NCBI GenBank assembly: GCA_017510785.1
Contig: JAFWMH010000077.1
Coordinates: forward strand, 62,001-126,000
Direction of reading: 5' to 3'
DNA length: 64,000 bases
Origin: Atopobiaceae bacterium
GTDB taxonomy: Bacteria > Actinomycetota > Coriobacteriia > Coriobacteriales > Atopobiaceae
Part shown: positions 8,835 through 18,683 of the stretch, in pieces
Layout: each line of letters opens with the position of its first letter
Position numbering within the stretch: position 1 is the first letter of the stretch
The notes under the pieces: model-generated
The model's database searches: none
What the model was told of the DNA's origin: nothing
The model's input: the letters and a program-made list of their open reading frames with translations, nothing else
Position numbers and translations under genes: made by a program

Positions 8835-9557
8835 TCAGTCGTGCAATTCCGTCGATCCGTAACGTCGCGGACGGACGCCATACAAGTGATGCTTATGGAT
8901 GTATCCCGTAACCGCGTCGGGCGTAAGGTAGCGCAGGCTTTGCCCCGCAGTTACTCGTTCTCGCAAATAGCTCGAAGATATGGCCAGCGCTGGCACCTCA
9001 AGATACGTCACATCGAAGTCGAGACCCGAAGCCATTATGGCGTTTCTTGCATGCGCAAGGTCGTACCCCGGGCGCGTTGCCCCTACAAGATGTGCGAGCC
9101 GCGCGATTTTCTCTGCGTCGCGCCATGTGACGACCTCTGCGATGGCATCGGCGCCAGTAATGAAGTACAGCTCCACGTTTGGAGGGTACGCAAGTGACAA
9201 AAGCTCGAGGGTTTCGGCCGTGTACGTAATGCCCTCGCGATCAACCTCGAAGCGGCTCGCGAGGAAATGCGGGTTATCGGACGTGGCGAGAAGCGTCATT
9301 GCGTAGCGGTCCTCGCCCATCGTCACCCGCTTGTTTTGCTTGAACGCCGGACTGCCCGCCGGCATGAACACCACCACATCCAAATTCAGGTCGTCGAACG
9401 CCTGCTCGGCAGCCACAAGATGCCCGTTGTGAATGGGGTCGAAGGTGCCGCCCATTATTCCCATGCGATACGTAACGTTTGGGTTTTGGCCCAAAAGCGG
9501 CAAGTCGCGCCGCTCAACCGCACGTCGCGCCACCTCACGAGCAGCATCGATGTCCAT
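8835..9557 (-). CDS. nadD: nicotinate-nucleotide adenylyltransferase
   Basis: Transfers AMP to nicotinic acid mononucleotide in NAD synthesis. The nucleotidyltransferase signature IMGGTFDPIHNGHLV lies near residue 34, and the C-terminal ISSSYLRERV box is present. The 240-residue product uses the ATG at 9557. About 30 residues precede the catalytic core, slightly more than usual, so the internal ATG at MGIMGG is an alternative. It stands 47 bases after proB in the obg-proB-nadD order. Confidence 0.93.
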   Translation of the reverse strand: MDIDAAREVARRAVERRDLPLLGQNPNVTYRMGIMGGTFDPIHNGHLVAAEQAFDDLNLDVVVFMPAGSPAFKQNKRVTMGEDRYAMTLLATSDNPHFLASRFEVDREGITYTAETLELLSLAYPPNVELYFITGADAIAEVVTWRDAEKIARLAHLVGATRPGYDLAHARNAIMASGLDFDVTYLEVPALAISSSYLRERVTAGQSLRYLTPDAVTGYIHKHHLYGVRPRRYGSTELHD

Positions 9558-9604
9558 TTTGCTTCGCCTTTCTCCACACGTCCACACAGCTCGTTTGCCA
9601 ACAC

Positions 9605-10729
9605 TTAGAATACTAGCATCTCGTCGCGGTGAATGGCAGGTTGGTCTTCCTTCCCTTCCCAAAAACGTCCCACGATTTCGAGCTTGAGGCCACGAATGCG
9701 GTCCATGTCGGCGCTCGAATAGCGCGCCACGCCTCGTGCGATTTCCGAACCGGAAGGGTCTTCCACGCTCACCACGTCACCCTCGCCAAACGTGCCCGCA
9801 ACCGAGCGAACGCCCACCGGCAAGAGCGATGCGCCTTCGTGCACAATGGCGCGGGCAGCTCCCGCGTCCACGTGCACAACGCCCTGAGGCATTTCCGCAA
9901 GGCCAATCCAGAGCTTTCGCCCCGTCCCGTGCAGCGGAGCGCCCTCGTTGTGGAATCGCGTGCCGACCTTTTCGCCACGAACCACGTCGAGCACCACGTT
10001 GGTGCGCCTGCCCTGGCAAATCACCATGGGAATGCCGGCTGCAAGCATCGCACGCGCGGCACGAACCTTCGAGGCCATGCCACCCGTCCCCACGCTCGTG
10101 GAGGTGCCGCCCGCCATCGCCCGTATGGTTCGGTCGATGGACGAGACGTCCTTGAGCAGCCGCGCCGAGCTATCGGTATTGGGGTTCGCCGTGTACATGC
10201 CCTCCACATCCGAGAGAATCACATAGAGGGATGCGCCGAGCAACGCCGACACAATCGCCCCGAGCATGTCGTTGTCGCCAAAGGCGAACTCCGAGACGCT
10301 CACCGTGTCGTTCTCGTTCACCACGGGAACGGCGCCGAGGTCCAACAGACGCATGAGGGTATTGCGCGCGTTGAGATACCCCTCGCGGTCCACCACGTCG
10401 CGACGCGTGAGGAGCACCTGCCCGCAGGCAACGCCACGTGCCGCCAGCTCCTTGGCGTACAGCTCGGTAAGGTGCGCCTGACCCGCCGCCGCGCACGCCT
10501 GAAGGGTGGGAATGTCGTTCGGACGCTTCGCGATGCCCAAACGCTCCCGACCAGCTGCGGCAGCGCCCGAGGTAACAATCACCACGGGCCGACCCTCGTC
10601 CTTGAGCGTTGCCACCTGTTCGCACAGGTTTGCGATATACGCCTCGTCAATCGTTTGCGTTCCGTTCGTAAGCGTCGAGGTGCCAATCTTTACAACCACC
10701 AAGCCCTCGAACTGTTCTGGCATCGACAT
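9605..10729 (-). CDS. proB: glutamate 5-kinase
   Basis: Phosphorylates glutamate in the first step of proline synthesis. The 374 residues hold an amino-acid kinase domain starting VVVKIGTSTLTNG, with VPVVNENDTVS and GTGGMASKVRAARAM, then a C-terminal PUA domain. The ATG at 10729 lies one base after the obg stop. The 60-codon upstream extension of the frame is the shadow of the obg repeat tail and is rejected. proA is not in the window. Confidence 0.95.
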   Translation of the reverse strand: MSMPEQFEGLVVVKIGTSTLTNGTQTIDEAYIANLCEQVATLKDEGRPVVIVTSGAAAAGRERLGIAKRPNDIPTLQACAAAGQAHLTELYAKELAARGVACGQVLLTRRDVVDREGYLNARNTLMRLLDLGAVPVVNENDTVSVSEFAFGDNDMLGAIVSALLGASLYVILSDVEGMYTANPNTDSSARLLKDVSSIDRTIRAMAGGTSTSVGTGGMASKVRAARAMLAAGIPMVICQGRRTNVVLDVVRGEKVGTRFHNEGAPLHGTGRKLWIGLAEMPQGVVHVDAGAARAIVHEGASLLPVGVRSVAGTFGEGDVVSVEDPSGSEIARGVARYSSADMDRIRGLKLEIVGRFWEGKEDQPAIHRDEMLVF

Positions 10730-10730
10730 G

Positions 10731-12299
<1,569 letters not shown>

Positions 12300-12442
12300 T
12301 TACAGCACAACGCATTACTCGTCTTCTGCGAGAGTACCACACTCAACTGTGACTCTCCGTTGGCACTTCTCAAGCGCCGCACGTCCAACAACCGGCATTA
12401 CCTCGGTACGCCGGCCGTGTTTCGCCGGCACCCGTCGGACTG

Positions 12443-12530
12443 CCTTAGTCTGTTTGCCCACCTTCGCCCGTTGGCCCGTCTTCGCCCGTTGGCCCGCCTT
12501 CGCCCGTCGGCCCGCCTTAGTCCGTTAGCC
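12443..12530. repeat. 18-bp tandem repeat between obg and rpmA
   Basis: About five copies of an 18-bp unit, best form CCTTCGCCCGTTGGCCCG, run from 12443 to 12530; the outer copies are degenerate. No plausible gene covers it. It lies just downstream of the rpmA terminator as read on the minus strand, in the obg leader region. Confidence 0.8.
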
Positions 12531-12556
12531 TACCGGCTCCCGTTGGGCAAACAAAC

Positions 12557-12585
12557 AAAAGGGTCCCGCCAATTAAACGGGACCC
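12557..12585 (-). terminator. rho-independent terminator after rpmA
   Basis: GGGTCCCG and CGGGACCC (12561-12585) form a perfect 8-bp stem around a 9-base loop, followed on the minus strand by TTTTGTTTGTTTG. It ends the rplU-rpmA transcript 28 bases after the rpmA stop. Confidence 0.9.
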
Positions 12586-12613
12586 GAGCGTACGCTTATT
12601 TGCAAAGCACGAA

Positions 12614-12865
12614 CTACGCAGTTTTGCGAACGTGAACGTAGTGCTTCTTGCCTTTGGTAAACTCTACGACGCCGTCGGTAAGTGCAAACAGCGTGTCGTC
12701 CTTACCCCTGCCCACATTCTCGCCCGGCGTGATGTGCGTTCCACGCTGACGAACGATGATTTGACCAGTCTTGATGGCCTGGCCGCCGTAAATCTTGGTT
12801 CCCAAACGCTGTGAGTGCGAGTCACGGCCGTTCCTCGAAGAACCTAAACCCTTTTTATGTGCCAT
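12614..12865 (-). CDS. rpmA: 50S ribosomal protein L27
   Basis: Large-subunit protein whose N-terminus reaches the peptidyl transferase centre. The 83 residues begin [16 protein letters not shown], with no cleavable N-terminal extension of the Firmicutes type, and include the conserved GSILVRQRG-like segment [15 protein letters not shown]. It follows rplU; no Prp (YsxB) protease gene lies between, which fits the absent extension. Confidence 0.97.
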   Translation of the reverse strand: MAHKKGLGSSRNGRDSHSQRLGTKIYGGQAIKTGQIIVRQRGTHITPGENVGRGKDDTLFALTDGVVEFTKGKKHYVHVRKTA

Positions 12866-12906
12866 GGTGTCACCTACCTAAAATAACTCGTGATTAATCG
12901 GATGCT

Positions 12907-13260
12907 CTAGTCTTCTGCCGCGTCGTCGGTCGAAACGCTCGTGGCAGGCTCTTCGATGGGCAGCTCGACTACCTTGAGCTTTGTAAGGTTTTGACGGTGA
13001 CCCCGAGTTCTGTGGTAACGCTTGCGCTTTTTAAACTTGTATACGATAACCTTCTTGTCCTTGAACTGCTCAAGAACCTCGGCCGTGACCTTCTTGCTCT
13101 CGAGAGCTGCCGGGTCGATGATGCTGGTGGCTCCGTCGTTCAGCATCAGGACGTCAAGCTCAACCTTGTCGCCAGGTTGCGCATTGAGCTTTTCGACGTC
13201 GATGACGTCGCCCTGGGCAACCTTGTACTGTTTGCCACCGGTAGAAACGATTGCGTACAT
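12907..13260 (-). CDS. rplU: 50S ribosomal protein L21
   Basis: Large-subunit ribosomal protein, 117 residues starting MYAIVSTGGKQYKVAQGD, with KFKKRKRYHRTRGHRQ near the C-terminus, both L21 hallmarks. The ATG at 13260 has GAGGAG upstream. The last dozen residues form an acidic tail slightly longer than usual. It is the first gene of the rplU-rpmA unit and has a clear promoter about 40 bases upstream. Confidence 0.97.
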   Translation of the reverse strand: MYAIVSTGGKQYKVAQGDVIDVEKLNAQPGDKVELDVLMLNDGATSIIDPAALESKKVTAEVLEQFKDKKVIVYKFKKRKRYHRTRGHRQNLTKLKVVELPIEEPATSVSTDDAAED

Positions 13261-13299
13261 GAAAAACTCCTCATTGCTCGCATTGATGCAACGTTCTTC

Positions 13300-13328
13300 A
13301 TTGTAACGACCCATTAACTATCCGTCAA
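13300..13328 (-). promoter_or_regulatory. sigma70-type promoter of rplU-rpmA
   Basis: On the minus strand TTGACG (13323-13328) and TACAAT (13300-13305) are 17 bases apart, about 40 bases before the rplU ATG. The spacing and both boxes are close to consensus. Confidence 0.8.
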
Positions 13329-13507
13329 CGAAAACTTCGAGGTGTGGGTAAAGGATGTGGGTAAAGGGTGAGAGGATTTGCGCTCGTTGCTCGCGGTATG
13401 AAACCTCTTCTTTTGGCACGCTATGCGCGTCGCTTTTGTCCGTTAGCTCTAAAGACTCTCGACCCCGCATGGCATGCACTGCACACGTGCCCGCGGGCCT
13501 CGCACGC

Positions 13508-14556
13508 TTACAATTCCTCGGTTTCGGCATAACGTTCAAGCACGTAATCCTTGAAGCACGGCAGCACAAAAGTGAGCCTACCCCACTCGGAGCCATCCAC
13601 AATCCCCTTGCGCATGAGTCGGCGGCGGTACGGCGCAAGCTGATTTGAGTGCAACCCGAGAAAATCGCGTATGTCTTGAACTGACGACGACGCGGCTGAT
13701 GCGATTCCAAATGCGATGCGGCGATCACCTGCCGACATTTCGTTCCAAATCTTATCGTAAGAAAGCTCGTAGAGCCGCGAGCGATACTCTTCCAACGTCT
13801 TTTCCGAAAGGCCGTGATGCTCCCATACGAGGAATCCAAGGAGTTGAAATGCAAACGAATAGCCATTGGTACGGCGTGCCATGCTAAGAGCTTTTTTGCG
13901 CTCGATTCCGAACGTATGCGCATAATTCGCGGCAATGGACCGAATACCTAAAGGCTCGAGTCGAATCTTTGGGGCCCGGAACAAGAAAGTGAGACTCTTC
14001 TCGTCCTGCAAACTCTGGATGTGTTCGTATAGTCCCGACATGAGCAAGAAGACGGGAAGGTTCTTTCGAATAAGTATTTGGAATGCGCTTGCAAATGCGC
14101 GCATGTGGGGATTGTTTACCACCTCGTCCACAGTGGCGAGCAGACGTTTGCCTTTTTTGCGAGCGCTTGCAACATGCGCTCCAAGGCCACCTCAATGTTG
14201 GCGATGGGCTGAGAGCCCTGAATGCGTAAACCCAAACCATACAGCGACAAGTCTATCTCGTCTTCCGCAAAGACCTTCGCTGGCGTTCTTCGACTGTTGA
14301 GCCTTGCTACAAGACTCTCAAGCAGGTCCTGTTCGACGCTCAGCTCCTCAATTACCCATTCTTCGTCTCGCGAAAGCGTTTGACTTACGTCGGTCATGAA
14401 CACGGTTTTGCCCGAACCCCTTACACCAGTAACCACAAACACCTTCTGGTTTGGGTTCTTGTCGGTGAACGAGTCAACAATGAGCGCTGCTTGCTTTGTT
14501 CGCGGGATAATTTGAGTGGGTATTTTACCAAACAGCGGGGTGTAAGGATTTTGCAT
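13508..14556 (-). pseudogene. AAA-type ATPase split by a -1 frame change
   Basis: Two frames together encode one P-loop ATPase of about 349 residues. The upstream part (14556 to about 14116) begins MQNPYTPLFGKIP and has Walker A as GVRGSGKTV. The downstream part (ending 13508) has the Walker B-like RLLATVDEV, then helical and winged-helix-like segments to LERYAETEEL. The frame changes at GCA AAA AAG (near 14160), where a -1 slip joins them as LAKKGKRLLATVDEV. This is either a lost A in a homopolymer (broken gene), a sequencing error, or programmed slippage, since A-AAA-AAG is the dnaX-type slippery site. Related ATPases with a C-terminal DNA-binding part are common single genes in Coriobacteriia; their function is unknown. 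Confidence 0.72.
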
Positions 14557-14840
14557 CTGAATACATCGCTTAATATTTCTTTATAGTCTAGAGTTTAATT
14601 TATACTTCTTTATAGTTCTGCGCAAGGACATGCCCGGCATAACGCAAAAGGTTTCGTGCATGCCAGAGGTCTTAAATAACGAAAAGTATGCGATTCAGAG
14701 TCGCGAATCCCTCATATTCTTGCGCGTTTGATTCCAGCCCGCGCGTAGCAATTACGTAGCCTTAACATAGTGGGCGCGAAGTTTTTGCCAGATGATAAAC
14801 CCCAGTTGCGACCATGCCGCCGCGCGCAGCGGCACAGGTG

Positions 14841-14876
14841 GGCACGGAAACGACCGCTTATGATGCATGGCTACCG
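14841..14876 (+). repeat. 36-bp direct repeat, left copy
   Basis: GGCACGGAAACGACCG followed by TTATGATGCATGG-like sequence recurs with few changes at 15346-15382. The two copies flank the CRISPR remnant and the first hairpin element. Confidence 0.6.
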
Positions 14877-14885
14877 ACGGCGACC

Positions 14886-15036
14886 GTCTTCTCCGCGCCT
14901 GCGAGGGGCGTGTGCTCTGCGCTAACCCGAAGCCCGCCGAAGCTCTGTCTTCTCCGCGCCTGCGAGGGACGTACTCGGTGTCTTCGTTGCGGCGACGCCA
15001 TGTCCCCGTCTTCTCCGCGCCTGCGAGGGGCGTGCT
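14886..15036 (+). CRISPR. short type I-E-like CRISPR remnant (3 repeats, 2 spacers)
   Basis: Three copies of a 29-bp repeat beginning GTCTTCTCCGCGCCTGCGAG start at 14886, 14947 and 15008. The period is exactly 61, giving two unrelated 32-bp spacers. The 29+32 geometry and the TCTCCGCGCCTGCG core match type I-E arrays of Actinobacteria. The last three to eight repeat bases vary between copies, as in decayed or terminal repeats. No cas gene is in the window, so this is probably a relic or an orphan array. Confidence 0.6.
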
Positions 15037-15138
15037 CGGCAAAGCGGACCGCGGGCTCTTGTCTGTGACGTTGGAATCCGGCCTCAGGCAATGCCCTCGT
15101 GCCCCTTTCGCATCATCCATGGGCATAAAGACTTCAAT

Positions 15139-15231
15139 GTGTACAATTTCCGGTTTGAAAGAACGGCTCAATGTACGATCTTGTCTCCGAATCGTACATT
15201 GAGCTGGTTTTTCATCCACGGAATTGTACAC
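15139..15231. repeat. MITE-like long inverted repeat element A
   Basis: Outer arms GTGTACAATT and AATTGTACAC (15139-15148, 15222-15231) enclose a perfect inner 14-bp inverted repeat starting GCTCAATGTACGAT (15166-15179) and ending at 15204, with an 11-base loop. The whole could fold into one long imperfect hairpin. There is no coding capacity. Confidence 0.65.
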
Positions 15232-15345
15232 GCTAAAAATAGCTGAATACAACACGGCCGACAGGCCCGGTCGGCAGGCCCGGTCGGCAGGTCCGATCGG
15301 AAGGCCCCGACCGCGATCGGTCTGCCGCGCGCGTAGGCGCGGACG

Positions 15346-15382
15346 GGCGCGGAAACGACCGTCCATGGTGCATAACCTACCG
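15346..15382 (+). repeat. 36-bp direct repeat, right copy
   Basis: Near-copy of the sequence at 14841-14876, sharing CGGAAACGACCG and a TGCAT/CTACCG end, in the same orientation about 505 bases downstream. Confidence 0.6.
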
Positions 15383-15493
15383 CTGGCGGGTATTTCCACA
15401 CTTTGCTCCGTGAGGCCGCGGCATCAGAGGCTTTGCCAAGAAAGCCCTCCCCTGCATTGTGCGACGTGATATTATCATATTCAAGTAATCGTC

Positions 15494-15618
15494 ATTAAGT
15501 GCGAAAAAATATTGATGATATAATAGATATCATGGTTCGTACGACGCTCTGACCTGCAGTTTTGTCGCAGACAAAACCATTTCATCAGTATTGCAATCAT
15601 ACTTTTTTCGCACTTAAT
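15494..15618. repeat. MITE-like inverted repeat element B
   Basis: A 125-bp element bounded by perfect 16-bp inverted ends, ATTAAGTGCGAAAAAA at 15494-15509 and its reverse complement at 15603-15618, with partial complementarity continuing inward. An internal perfect hairpin GTTTTGTC-GCA-GACAAAAC lies at 15559-15577. It has no gene, which is typical of a miniature inverted-repeat element or a mobile-element end pair. Confidence 0.7.
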
Positions 15619-15667
15619 ACATCTGAAATCCGTCGCAGGGCTCCTTCGGGTAGCAAAGCGGCACGTT

Positions 15668-15769
15668 TGGCACCCGACGTCGGCATTGGGTGCCGTATGG
15701 GACACTTTGCCCTCGGTCTTGTCCGCCAAGTTGCGCCCATTGGCACCCGACGTCGGCAACGGGTGCCGT
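15668..15769. repeat. palindromic dispersed repeat, two copies
   Basis: TGGCACCCGACGTCGGCA followed by GGGTGCCGT occurs at 15668-15696 and 15741-15769. Each copy is itself a hairpin (GGCACCC paired with GGGTGCC). Related copies lie 21 kb away at about 36861-36945, so this is a dispersed intergenic repeat family. Confidence 0.7.
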
Positions 15770-16151
15770 TCGTGCCGTCCGGCAGACAAAGCCAAGCGCG
15801 AGGTACCGGACTACTCTCGTGCTTCACTTCATGAGGCCACGGCCTCACAGACTTTGCCATGAAAGTCCTTGTTTGCGTTGTACAACTTGGCATTTTCACG
15901 CTCAAGCGCAGTGGTGGCATAAATACTCGAATATCACAATCGCACTGTATAAATTGCGCAGTGGGCACGTGATATTATACGATTTATATTCAGAACCCCA
16001 TGAGCTTGGGTTTTATACGACCGTTCAAAACTACGTGCCCACTATTTTGACTATCGCAATGGCGTGCGTCACAACACATCGGCATTACGGCCTTGCAAGG
16101 AGCCAAAAACAGTTACTATTTACACAGCTGAAGCCATGTAAGGAGAAAACG

Positions 16152-17834
16152 ATGCGTTGCGAGAACTGCGGAAGGGAAAACCCGCGCCAAGCGCGCTTTT
16201 GCGGCAAATGCGGAAAGCCTCTGGCTCAACAACAGCCAGATTCGCGCATGAACGGGCCATTACCACCAACACAGCAGGAGCCGGTGCCGCGCATACGGAA
16301 GCAACTATTTGTCTTATTAACCGTTTTATCCGTCGCAGCAATTGCGTTAAGCATTGTGATACTTGCCAGGCTGCTAACTAATTCACATCTAGCCGTGGAA
16401 GAAGAATCCCAACAAGCAGAACCCATAGAATCAGAAGTCATCGACACGCAGGAGAACAAGAACAATAACTCTTCTAACGACGATGGCAAAAGCGTCCAAT
16501 CCAACGACGACGAGGGTGTGCAAGGCACCAAGGACTCACCCAATAATACTGCCCCGCAAACCGAACAGGAATCGAACGCGACGTGGCAGGACTCAACGGC
16601 CCTAGCCACCAGCTTTATCCGCGCGTGGTACGACGACTGGTCGCTCGACGGCTCGCAAAGAACCGACAACGAGCAGTCGGCGCAGGAACGTTGTCGTTCG
16701 ATGGTCGACGCGTCCTCGAAACTCTACCAACAGCTCGGCGACTCAAGTTTGGGCAAGGCTGCATATAGCGCGCGCACGGATGCCGCCACATGCGTCGTGG
16801 AAGAGCCGGTTTTGGTGAGCCCGGCAAACAACGAGTCGGACACCGCCACGTACCGCGCGTCAATTTGGTACACGAGCGACGCGGAGACCAACTGGTCGTC
16901 TAGTTCCTCGTACGAATGGCTGGTGCAGAGCCGACGACACGAGGTGTCATGGGACGTGACGGTGGACGCTCTCAACAAAACCGTTACGGCGCTCGTGATC
17001 GTGCCGAGGGGACCGTACACGCTCTCGGGTCTCGCGCACTCCCACGAGGAGAACACCAGCAGCGGCAACATAACGGTGGTTTCCATGACGCTCGACGAGC
17101 CGGTCTACTTCAAGGGAGAGTACAAGGGCACCTACGAGGCCGACGCCAAGGAGGTGGCGCTCGCAACAAGCAATTCCGACGCCTTCGCAACGTGGTCGCA
17201 ATACGCCGGGCGGCGTATAACGGTTGAGTGCGACAACCTTCAAGCAGCATATCACGACGCCTCATCCTACGGCGTGGATGCACTTGCCACGGGAGACATT
17301 CGGCTCGTTGAGGCGGACGAACCCACCGGAAGCGACTCCGAGGCACGGCCAGAATCCCAGGCCGATTGCGACGCCACATCTGCGGATGTGGTCCATCTCG
17401 ACGGTTGCGACTTCATCGTTCCCGACGTTTGGCGCGGCAAAGTCACACAGGGCGAGCATTATGGCGATATAATCCTCGATCACAACGGCACATGGATGCT
17501 CGCCATACGTCCGTGCGCGCCAGACGACTTCCTCGCACCCGGCCCGGAGGTGGAGTCCTACCAACGCAGCGATGGCACGACCGTGCCAATACGGTCGCAT
17601 GACGACTTCTCGTACTCTGCCAAGGTTACGCATGGCGACGGCAAGGCATTCATACTGTACCTCTATGCCTATGACGAGAACTCCGTTATCTTCCACGACA
17701 AAACCAATGACGAATGCCGCGAATACCTCGACCTACAGGCTGCCGTTGCCGGTCGTTCAGCCGACGACGATTCCAAGGAGCTTGCCGTCGCATGCCTCAA
17801 GGCATGCGTCGAGTGCCTGCGGTTCGTGGAATAG
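16152..17834 (+). CDS. zinc-ribbon membrane protein of unknown function
   Basis: A 560-residue protein. The N-terminus MRCENCGRENPRQARFCGKC is a four-Cys zinc ribbon. A Pro/Gln-rich linker and a membrane segment (about 51-75) follow, then an acidic Asn/Gln/Ser-rich stretch and a long exported part with several Trp-rich segments. The topology puts the ribbon in the cytoplasm and the large domain outside. No enzyme motif was recognised. The ATG at 16152 has AAGGAG eight bases upstream; the longer frame to the left runs through repeats. It stands alone between convergent neighbours. A second zinc-ribbon membrane protein lies at 29898-30839, but the two differ outside the ribbon. Confidence 0.85.
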   Translation: MRCENCGRENPRQARFCGKCGKPLAQQQPDSRMNGPLPPTQQEPVPRIRKQLFVLLTVLSVAAIALSIVILARLLTNSHLAVEEESQQAEPIESEVIDTQENKNNNSSNDDGKSVQSNDDEGVQGTKDSPNNTAPQTEQESNATWQDSTALATSFIRAWYDDWSLDGSQRTDNEQSAQERCRSMVDASSKLYQQLGDSSLGKAAYSARTDAATCVVEEPVLVSPANNESDTATYRASIWYTSDAETNWSSSSSYEWLVQSRRHEVSWDVTVDALNKTVTALVIVPRGPYTLSGLAHSHEENTSSGNITVVSMTLDEPVYFKGEYKGTYEADAKEVALATSNSDAFATWSQYAGRRITVECDNLQAAYHDASSYGVDALATGDIRLVEADEPTGSDSEARPESQADCDATSADVVHLDGCDFIVPDVWRGKVTQGEHYGDIILDHNGTWMLAIRPCAPDDFLAPGPEVESYQRSDGTTVPIRSHDDFSYSAKVTHGDGKAFILYLYAYDENSVIFHDKTNDECREYLDLQAAVAGRSADDDSKELAVACLKACVECLRFVE

Positions 17835-17882
17835 CAGACGTCCAACGCGAAGCCCTACAAACCTCGCCGAGAATCCCATTTT

Positions 17883-17903
17883 CCGCGCCTTCGCGGGCTT
17901 TTC
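17883..17903 (+). terminator. hairpin terminator after the zinc-ribbon gene
   Basis: CCGCG-CCTT-CGCGG (17883-17896) followed by GCTTTTCT, about 50 bases after the stop at 17834. The stem is short, and it touches the stop of the convergent DUF2344 gene. Confidence 0.6.
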
Positions 17904-18631
17904 TAGCCAACGGACATGGGTGACGTGAGCGAACCGTCCCTTTCCTCATGCCACTGGCTGAGCCGACACACACGGTTGGGAGCACGACCGAGCACGGCAT
18001 TAATAAGTACGGCCGGACGAAGCGATCCCCGCTCAGTAACGCGCGTATCGAGACCAAGATGCACGCCACGAGTGTGCACGCCACGACCTCCGTCGTCGTC
18101 TGCTCCGCCGGAGATGGCCTCCAACTCATACGAAACAAGCGTGCTCGTGAGGTCAAGCGTGCGGGGCTTCGTCCCACGCATGAACTCTAGTGTCCCCTTC
18201 TGCAAGGCAGCTTCGATTCCGTCGCGCACCGCGTCGGGAGTTACGTCCTCCCCTAGGATGTCCACGTCCCACAGCGCACGATTGGCCCATGCCTCAAGCG
18301 CCGGCATACGACGAGGCAGTACGCGCGCCTCTTGCGGTGCCAGAAGTGTGGGAGTTGCCGCCTTGAGCCGGTCGAGAGCCTCCTGTGCGTCAAGCCGAAC
18401 GGGCATCAAAAGGTCGTAATACTCCGCCACCGACGATGCACCTACCGGCAGTGCCTGCGAAAACTGTATGCGCATGCGCTTCGCAAAGCCTTCGCTCACC
18501 TCGAAGGGAAGCTCCGCCCTGCGCACGCTGCGCAGCACGGTGCCCATCACCTCAAGGTGTCCCAAATGCGCGAGACGCCCCTCCTTAACGTAACGTACGC
18601 GCAGCCTGCACGCTCCGGCATCGTTACTCAT
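17903..18631 (-). CDS. DUF2344 (TIGR03936) radical SAM-linked protein
   Basis: A 242-residue protein of the radical-SAM-linked DUF2344 family, recognised from LRVRYVKEGRLAHLGHLEVM, RAELPFEVSEGFAKRMRIQF, and PVGASSVAEYYDL. In many genomes it is a separate gene or the C-terminal part of the TIGR03960 radical SAM protein, which here is encoded 52 bases upstream. The pair is thought to act together in an RNA-modification-like step, but the reaction is not established. The last of the minus-strand cell-shape gene series. Confidence 0.88.
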   Translation of the reverse strand: MSNDAGACRLRVRYVKEGRLAHLGHLEVMGTVLRSVRRAELPFEVSEGFAKRMRIQFSQALPVGASSVAEYYDLLMPVRLDAQEALDRLKAATPTLLAPQEARVLPRRMPALEAWANRALWDVDILGEDVTPDAVRDGIEAALQKGTLEFMRGTKPRTLDLTSTLVSYELEAISGGADDDGGRGVHTRGVHLGLDTRVTERGSLRPAVLINAVLGRAPNRVCRLSQWHEERDGSLTSPMSVG

Positions 18632-18683
18632 GCATCCTCACCTTCCAGCCCGGTCAACCCGCGCAGCCCTGCGCCCGTGCCAC

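Larger units (their letters stand above)
14557..16151. other. gene-free island DNA with CRISPR remnant and inverted repeats
   Basis: I see no convincing gene in this 1.6 kb. It is richer in A and T at both ends. In order it holds two TTCTTTATAGT boxes (about 14576 and 14609), a CRISPR-like array, an imperfect long hairpin, tandem CGGTCGGCAGGCC-type repeats (about 15265-15310), a second inverted repeat element, two copies of a palindromic dispersed repeat, and the upstream region of the zinc-ribbon gene. Open frames here translate repeats (for example the RRRGED motif typical of misread CRISPR arrays) and are rejected. Confidence 0.7.

Noticed and set aside
12443..12530. 18-bp repeats as a CRISPR array
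   Set aside because: Units abut with no spacers, so it is a tandem repeat.
14752..15399. Minus-strand frame of 215 codons in the island
   Set aside because: It runs through the CRISPR-like repeats and hairpin A; the RRRGED segments are the usual false translation of type I-E repeats.
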